Shown in pieces: positions 59,123 through 64,000 of a stretch of DNA of 64,000 nt. Position numbers and translations under genes: made by a program. The stretch is from positions 4,464,001-4,528,000 of the forward strand of contig CP091727.1 of NCBI GenBank assembly GCA_022009855.1. Direction: 5' to 3'. The stretch is from Lentisphaeria bacterium (GTDB lineage: Bacteria; Verrucomicrobiota; Lentisphaeria; Victivallales; Victivallaceae). Below the pieces are notes generated by a model. That model was not told where the DNA came from and searched no databases. It worked only from the letters and a program-made list of their open reading frames with translations. Position 1 is the first letter of the stretch. The number at the start of each line of letters is the position of its first letter.

Positions 59123-60024
59123 TCAGCCACGTGGGTGGAATTTGCGGTGAACCGCCACCAGACGACTCCGGTCCACATGGGTGTAGATCTCGGTCGTGCT
59201 GATGTCCGCGTGGCCGAGCATCTCCTGGATCACCCGCAAGTCGGCGCCGTGGGCGAGCAGATGGCTGGCAAACGAGTGACGCAGCGTATGCGGGTGGACG
59301 TTCTTGCGGATTCCCGCCCGTTCGGCGGCGGTTTTGACCATGTTCCAGATCCATTCGCGGTTGAGCGGCCGCCCGCTTTTGGAGAGAAAGACGCAGCCGC
59401 ACAGAGGATTCTTCTCAGCCAGCTGCGGCCGTACCTCCTCGAGATAGCGGCGCAGCGTGCGCAGCGCGGTCTTCCCCACCGGCACGATCCGGGTCTTGCT
59501 CCCCTTGCCGACCACGCGGAGCAGTTCGTTGTCGAAATCCACTCCGGTCAGCGGCAGTTTCGCCGCCTCCGACACCCGCAGTCCGGAGGCGTAGAGCAGT
59601 TCGAGGATCGCCCGATTTCGCATCTCCAGCGGGAATTTCGCCGAGTTCGGGTAGGCGGCCAGCAGTGCGTCCACCTCCCGTTCGGAGAGGAAGTCCGGCA
59701 GGATCCGCCACAGTTTCGGCGAGTCCATTACCGCGGTGAAATCCTCGGAAATCAGCCCCTCCTCGTGCAGAAAACGGAAGAACATCTTGATCGAAACCAG
59801 CCGCCGCGCCAGCGTCGCGGTCTGCATCCCCTTCTCCCGTTCGCCGTCGAGGTAGTCGAGCATCAGGTCGCGGTCCACCTCGCGCCAGCTCGTCACGCCG
59901 GTCCCCTCGAGAAATTCCCGGAACTCATGCAGATCGCTCCAGGTAGGCGCCGGTGGTGTTTCGTGAAAGTCCCCGTACCGCGACGAGGTGTTCGGTAAAA
60001 AGGGTCAAATCCCGTTCAAAACAT
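59123..60024 (-). CDS. XerC/XerD-type tyrosine recombinase (two frameshifts)
   Basis: About 300 residues after repair near 60018 (T run) and near 59939. Starts MFERDLTLFTEHLVAVRGLS. Core-binding domain, then catalytic LLYASGLRVSEAAKLPL (Arg), VGKGSKTRIVPVG (Lys), HPHTLRHSFASHLLAHGADL (HxxR), LGHADISTTEIYTHVDRSRL (His, Tyr). This is the standard Xer pattern for chromosome dimer resolution at dif. The position away from the mobile genes supports a housekeeping role. XerD rather than XerC is suggested but not certain. Confidence 0.85.
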
Positions 60025-60026
60025 GA

Positions 60027-60055
60027 TTGCCAGATTTCAAGAATGGTTATATAGT
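60027..60055 (+). promoter_or_regulatory. Promoter of the DJ-1/tgt pair
   Basis: TTGCCA at 60027-60032 and TATAGT at 60050-60055, spacer 17. Begins 69 bases before the DJ-1 start and is divergent from xerD. Confidence 0.65.
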
Positions 60056-60123
60056 ATATGCATGACAACGGAAAACATAGTGCATCCCGGCGGTTTTGCA
60101 AGGGAAAAACGGAGGATTTCACC

Positions 60124-60666
60124 ATGAAAACGATTCTCGCGGTCCTGGCGGACGGATTTGAAGAGACCGAAGCGGTCGCAGTGCTCGACGTGCTGCGCCG
60201 ACTGGAATTCGATGTAACGACGGCGGGGCTGAAAGCCCGCGAAGTGATGGGCTCCCACTGGATCCCGATGGTGGCGGACACCACGCTCGCCGAATGCGGC
60301 GACGCGAAATTCGACGCGGTCTTTCTGCCGGGCGGACTGCCCGGGGCGACCACCCTGCGTGATTCCGACAAGGTGATTGAACTGGTCCGGCGAATCGACG
60401 CTGAAGGCGGCGTGGTCTCGGCCATCTGCGCTGCGCCGATCGTGCTCGCCCGCGCCGGTCTGCTCAACGGGAAACGGTTCACCATGTACCCCGGATTCGA
60501 AAGTGAACTCGGAGGGGCGGTTCCCTCCGGGCGCCTGGCGGAACGGGACGGACGGCTGGTCACCGGCAAGGGCCCCGGCGCGGTCTTCGCCTTCGCCTCG
60601 GAGCTGGCGAAAGCGCTCGGCCGGGATACGAAAGAACTCTACGCCGGGATGTTCGTCACCCTCTGA
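60124..60666 (+). CDS. DJ-1/PfpI-family protein
   Basis: Intact, 180 residues. TILAVLADGFEETEAVAVLD has the conserved Glu, FDAVFLPGGLPGATTLRD the elbow loop, and VSAICAAPIVLARAGLLNGK the nucleophile Cys, then PGFESELGGAVPSGRL. DJ-1-subfamily (ThiJ/YajL type). Probable stress-linked glyoxalase/deglycase-like activity; exact role uncertain. The start at 60124 is preferred over an upstream in-frame ATG at 60058 because the family begins here. Seven bases before tgt. Confidence 0.85.
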   Translation: MKTILAVLADGFEETEAVAVLDVLRRLEFDVTTAGLKAREVMGSHWIPMVADTTLAECGDAKFDAVFLPGGLPGATTLRDSDKVIELVRRIDAEGGVVSAICAAPIVLARAGLLNGKRFTMYPGFESELGGAVPSGRLAERDGRLVTGKGPGAVFAFASELAKALGRDTKELYAGMFVTL

Positions 60667-60673
60667 TTCGACC

Positions 60674-61767
60674 ATGTTCAAACTGCTCAAAAAAGATTCC
60701 GGCAGCGCCGCCCGGCGCGGCCGGCTCACCACCCGGCGCAACACCATCGAAACCCCGGTGTTCATGCCGGTAGGAACCCGCGCAACGGTCAAGGCGATGT
60801 CTCCGGCGGAGCTGGAAGAGCTCGGTGCGCAGATCATTCTCGGCAACACCTATCACCTCTTTCTGCGTCCGGGACCTGAGCTGATCGAGGCCGCCGGCGG
60901 CCTGCACCGCTTCGAACACTGGGAGCGGTCGATCCTGACCGACTCCGGCGGATTTCAGGTATTCAGTCTCGCGAAACTGCGCAAACTCGAACCGGATGGC
61001 GTCCGTTTCGCCTCGCACATCGACGGCACACGCTTCTTCCTCGGCCCGGTAGAGTCGATGCGCGTCCAGCGGATGCTCGACTCCGACATCGTCATGGCGT
61101 TCGATGAGTGCACCCCCTACCCGGCCACGCCGGAACAGGCGGAGAAATCGCTCAACATCACCGCCCGCTGGGAACGAATGTCACGCGAACAGCCGCTCAA
61201 CGACGGGCAGATCCGTTTCGGCATCGTACAGGGTTCGACCTACCCCGAACTGCGCCGCCGCGCAGCGGAGCAGATTGTCGGAATCGGCTTCGACGGCTAC
61301 GCCATCGGCGGCGTTTCGGTCGGCGAGAGCGAGCCGGAAATGATGACCGCCATCGATGCGGCCGCCCCTGCCTGCCGGAAAACGCTCCACGCTACCTGAT
61401 GGGTGTCGGCACGCCGCGGCAGATCGTCGAGAGCGTCGCCCGCGGCGTGGATATGTTCGACTGCGTGATGCCGACCCGTCTCGGCCGCCACGGCTCCGCC
61501 TTCGTGGGGAACGGCGACACCATTCCGGTCAAAGCGGGGCGGTACGCCCGCGACTTCACTCCGATCGATCCGGAGTGCGGCTGTTACGCCTGCCGCAACT
61601 TCACCAGAGCGTACATCCGCCACCTCTTCAACGTCGGGGAGATTCTCGGCGTGAGGCTGGTGACGCTCCACAATCTGCACTACTTCCTCCATCTGATGGA
61701 GCGGATCCGAACGGCGATTGAAAACGACACCTTCGACGCCCTGCGAGAGGAATTCCGTCCTCGGTGA
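60674..61767 (+). CDS. tgt: Queuine/preQ1 tRNA-ribosyltransferase
   Basis: About 365 residues after a break near 61379. LGNTYHLFLRPGPELIEAAG, ILTDSGGFQVFSLAKLRKL (Asp), MAFDECTPYPATPEQAEKSL, FGIVQGSTYPELRRRAAEQI, and GVGTPRQIVESVARGVDMFD (nucleophile Asp). The zinc site is CGCYACRNFTRAYIRHLFN. It inserts preQ1 at position 34 of GUN tRNAs. Intact Zn and catalytic residues argue that the break is a sequence error. Confidence 0.9.
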
Positions 61768-61778
61768 AAAAAAATAGC

Positions 61779-61806
61779 TTGCTTTTTTTTAAAAACGTTC
61801 TATATT
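61779..61806 (+). promoter_or_regulatory. Promoter of argD-argF
   Basis: TTGCTT at 61779-61784 and TATATT at 61801-61806 with a 16-base T/A-rich spacer. No clear ARG box seen. Confidence 0.65.
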
Positions 61807-61859
61807 ATCATTTTCCACTTCAAAAAAGGGAAAGTTTCACTATTCAGGAGTCTTGAAAG

Positions 61860-63069
61860 ATGGAAAACCTTTACGAAACCACCGTCGAACGGTACCGCAA
61901 GTATGTGATGCCCACCTATGCCCCGAAGATTCTGTTTGTCCGAGGCCAGGGCGCGCGCCTGTGGGACGCCGACGGCCGCGAATATCTCGATTTCGCCGCC
62001 GGGATTTCCGTCTGCAACCTCGGGCACTGCAATCCGCGGGTAACCGCCGCCATTCAGAAGCAGGCCGCGACGCTGGTCCACGTCTCCAACCTCTATATGA
62101 ACGATGTGATGCCGCGCCTCGCTGAAAAGCTGATCACCAACTGCTTCGACGGCGTAGTCTTCTTTGCAAATTCCGGTGCGGAGGCCAACGAGGGCATGAT
62201 TAAATTCGCCCGCAAGATCGGCAACGCGACCGGGCGCAACGAGATCATCTCGATGAACAACTCCTTCCACGGGCGTACGCTCGCGACGCTGGCCGCCACC
62301 GGCCGCGCCAAATACCGCAAAGGATTCGAACCGGAGACGCCCGGATTCAAACAGGTGGACTTCAACGACATCGACGCGCTCAAGGCCGCGATCACCGACA
62401 AAACCTGCGCCGTTCTGCTCGAACCGGTGCAGGGCGAAGGCGGCATTCTGCCGGCCGACCGCGAATATCTGCGGCAGGTCCGGGCGCTCTGCGACGAGAA
62501 GAATTTGCTGCTGCTCTTCGATGAGGTGCAGTGCGGTATGGGCCGGATCGGCACCCGGTTCGCCTGGCAGAGCTTCGGCGTCGAGCCAGACGCCTTCTCG
62601 ATGGCCAAGGCGATCGCCAACGGCCTGCCGATGGGCGGATTCATCGTCCAGCGCAAATATGCGGACACCCTGACCGTCGGAACCCACGCGAGCACCTTCG
62701 GCGGCACGCCGCTGGTCAGCGCCGCCGCTCTGGCGGTTCAGGAGGCGTTCGATCAGGACGGCGTCCTCGAAAACTGTGTCGAACAGGGCAACTACCTGCG
62801 AGCCAAACTCGCGGAACTCGGCAAAAAAGTACTCCTTCGTCAAGGAGGTGCGCGGCATGGGGCTGATGATCGGCGTGGTGCTCGACCGCGAAGCGGCGAC
62901 TCTCGCCGGACTCCTGCTCAAGCGGAATCTCGTGGTGCTGACCGCAGGGGAGACCGTTCTCCGGCTCCTGCCCCCGCTGGTCATCACCCGCCAAGAGGCC
63001 GACCTCGGTCTTGAAAAAATCGCGGCCGGACTGGAAGAACTCGACCGGCTGATCAAAGAGGAGAAGTAA
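61860..63069 (+). CDS. argD: Acetylornithine aminotransferase
   Basis: About 403 residues after removing one A in 62823-62828. Class III aminotransferase: YAPKILFVRGQGARLWDADG, FFANSGAEANEGMIKFARKI, NSFHGRTLATLAATGRAKYR, LLLFDEVQCGMGRIGTRFAW (PLP Asp), and the Lys in SMAKAIANGLPMGGF, THASTFGGTPL. It makes N-acetylornithine. Followed five bases later by argF, one arginine operon. Confidence 0.9.
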
Positions 63070-63074
63070 CCGTT

Positions 63075-63974
63075 ATGAAGAAAGATCTGTTGACGCTGAG
63101 GGACATCACCCTCCCGGAACTCAATGAAATATTCGCTCTCGCTTCGAAACTGAAGGCCGAACGCGGCAAGGTGAGCTTCACCCCACTGGCGGGCAAAAGT
63201 ATCGGGCTGATCTTCGCCAAGTCCTCCACCCGCACCCGCGTCTCCTTCGAAGTGGGCGTCGGCGAACTCGGCGGACGGCCGCTCTATCTGGATCAGTCCA
63301 GGATGCAGGTCGGGCGCGGCGAAACCGTGGCCGACACCGCCAAGGTGCTCAGCCGCTACCTGCACGGCATCGTCATCCGCACCTTCTCGCATGCCGATGT
63401 GGAGGAACTGGCCCGCGAAGCGACGATTCCGGTCATCAACGCGCTGACCGATGAATACCACCCCTGCCAGATCATCGCCGACCTCCTGACCATCCGGGAA
63501 TATTCCGGGCGGGTGGATGGTTCGATCCGGATGGCCTTCTACGGCGACGGTCGCAGCAACATCGCCAACTCCCTCATGCTGGCGGCACGGCTGACCGGCA
63601 TGGAGCTGGTGATCGCCGCGCCGGAAGAGGAACGTCCGAGCGAGGCGCTGATGGCCGGCTGCCCGAACATCCGCTGGGAAGCCGATCCGATGAAAGCCGC
63701 CGAAAAGGTGGATTACTTCTACACCGACGTCTGGGTGAGCATGGGCTTCGAAGCCGAACAGGCCCGCCGCATGAAGATCTTCCGCCCCTATCAGGTCAAC
63801 GCGGAGCTCTTCAAGGTGGCCAATCCGGATGCGAAATTTCTCCACTGTCTCCCCGCCCACCGCGGCGAAGAGGTGTCGGCGGAGGTGATGGATTCTCCCC
63901 GCTCCATTGTCTTCGACGAGGCGGAAAACCGTCTCCACGTCCAGAAGGCGATTATGGCGATGCTGATGAAGTAA
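63075..63974 (+). CDS. argF: Ornithine carbamoyltransferase
   Basis: Intact, 299 residues. Carbamoyl phosphate motif FAKSSTRTRVSFEVGVGELG, then DEYHPCQIIADLLTI (HPCQ), and FLHCLPAHRGEEVSAEVMD (HCLP). One oddity is the ornithine loop VWVSMGFEAEQARR, which has the usual D-V-W-x-S-M-G. Makes citrulline. GGAG-type site is weak; translation is probably coupled to argD. Confidence 0.95.
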   Translation: MKKDLLTLRDITLPELNEIFALASKLKAERGKVSFTPLAGKSIGLIFAKSSTRTRVSFEVGVGELGGRPLYLDQSRMQVGRGETVADTAKVLSRYLHGIVIRTFSHADVEELAREATIPVINALTDEYHPCQIIADLLTIREYSGRVDGSIRMAFYGDGRSNIANSLMLAARLTGMELVIAAPEEERPSEALMAGCPNIRWEADPMKAAEKVDYFYTDVWVSMGFEAEQARRMKIFRPYQVNAELFKVANPDAKFLHCLPAHRGEEVSAEVMDSPRSIVFDEAENRLHVQKAIMAMLMK

Positions 63975-63978
63975 CGCC

Positions 63979-64000
63979 ATGTCGTTCGTTGCGGTTCTTC
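63979..64000 (+). CDS. Start of a further gene, cut by the window edge
   Basis: An ATG four bases after the argF stop opens a frame MSFVAVL. Too short to identify. Its spacing suggests it belongs to the arg operon (argG or argH would be usual). Confidence 0.35.

Noticed and set aside
61800..63980. A very long open frame on the minus strand opposite argD-argF
   Set aside because: It is the antisense shadow of two well-identified arginine genes in GC-rich DNA, with no ribosome site and no recognisable domains.
1..64000. CRISPR arrays, rRNA operons or complete tRNA genes
   Set aside because: None seen by eye; only the 25-base tRNA 3' fragment at 5858-5882 was found.

Overview
The window reads as a chromosomal segment of a Lentisphaerota bacterium, most likely Victivallaceae and probably from the gut. 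The reasons are type II secretion pseudopilins with an H-X9-DG C-terminal motif placed beside polysaccharide-degrading enzymes, many secreted glycoside hydrolases and polysaccharide lyases, GC-rich core genes, and AT-richer mobile DNA. This assignment comes from gene content only.

Region 1 (1-5882) is the end of a prophage or phage satellite. It holds a zinc-ribbon primase fragment, small phage genes, a CII-like regulator, an antirepressor, an excisionase-like HTH protein, a repressor-like gene and a tyrosine integrase. It ends in a 25-base tRNA 3' fragment including CCA, which is the attachment site. A HigBA-type toxin-antitoxin pair lies inside it. Region 2 (5883-22797) is a mosaic mobilizable element. 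It has a second integrase, an ATPase gene split by an IS5-like element, an IS4-like element, a Pif1/RecD-like helicase, an inovirus Gp2-like replication protein with a strong hairpin upstream, a Trp-repeat protein, a second IS5-like element, IS66 remnants, an IS110 element and a MobF relaxase-helicase. The DNA just upstream of the IS110 recombinase folds on paper into a bridge-RNA-like set of stem-loops. The right end of this region cuts into the 5' end of a pseudopilin gene.

Region 3 (22799-36481) is a carbohydrate locus: two secreted clan-A-like glycoside hydrolases, two near-duplicate alginate-lyase-like genes, a PL22-like beta-propeller lyase, a GntR/LacI-type regulator, two pseudopilins and an AGE-type sugar epimerase. 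A remnant of a second epimerase shows that a lyase-epimerase unit was once duplicated. Together these suggest breakdown of a uronic-acid-containing polysaccharide.

Region 4 (36539-64000) is core genome: an ABC ATPase and tyrA; the nusA-infB-rbfA-nrnA-truB operon with an uncharacterised last gene; an iorA-iorB-ACT-paaK cluster for aryl-pyruvate oxidation; lpxK-galK-trpS; HD, uvsE and corA genes; an FAH-family gene; a GH36 alpha-galactosidase; xerD; DJ-1 and tgt; and argD-argF.

A striking technical feature runs through the whole window. About thirty genes, including essential infB, truB, lpxK and tgt, are broken by one-base indels, nearly all in short homopolymers. This is the pattern of uncorrected long-read consensus errors rather than gene decay, so I annotate these as single genes spanning the breaks and give the repaired reading.
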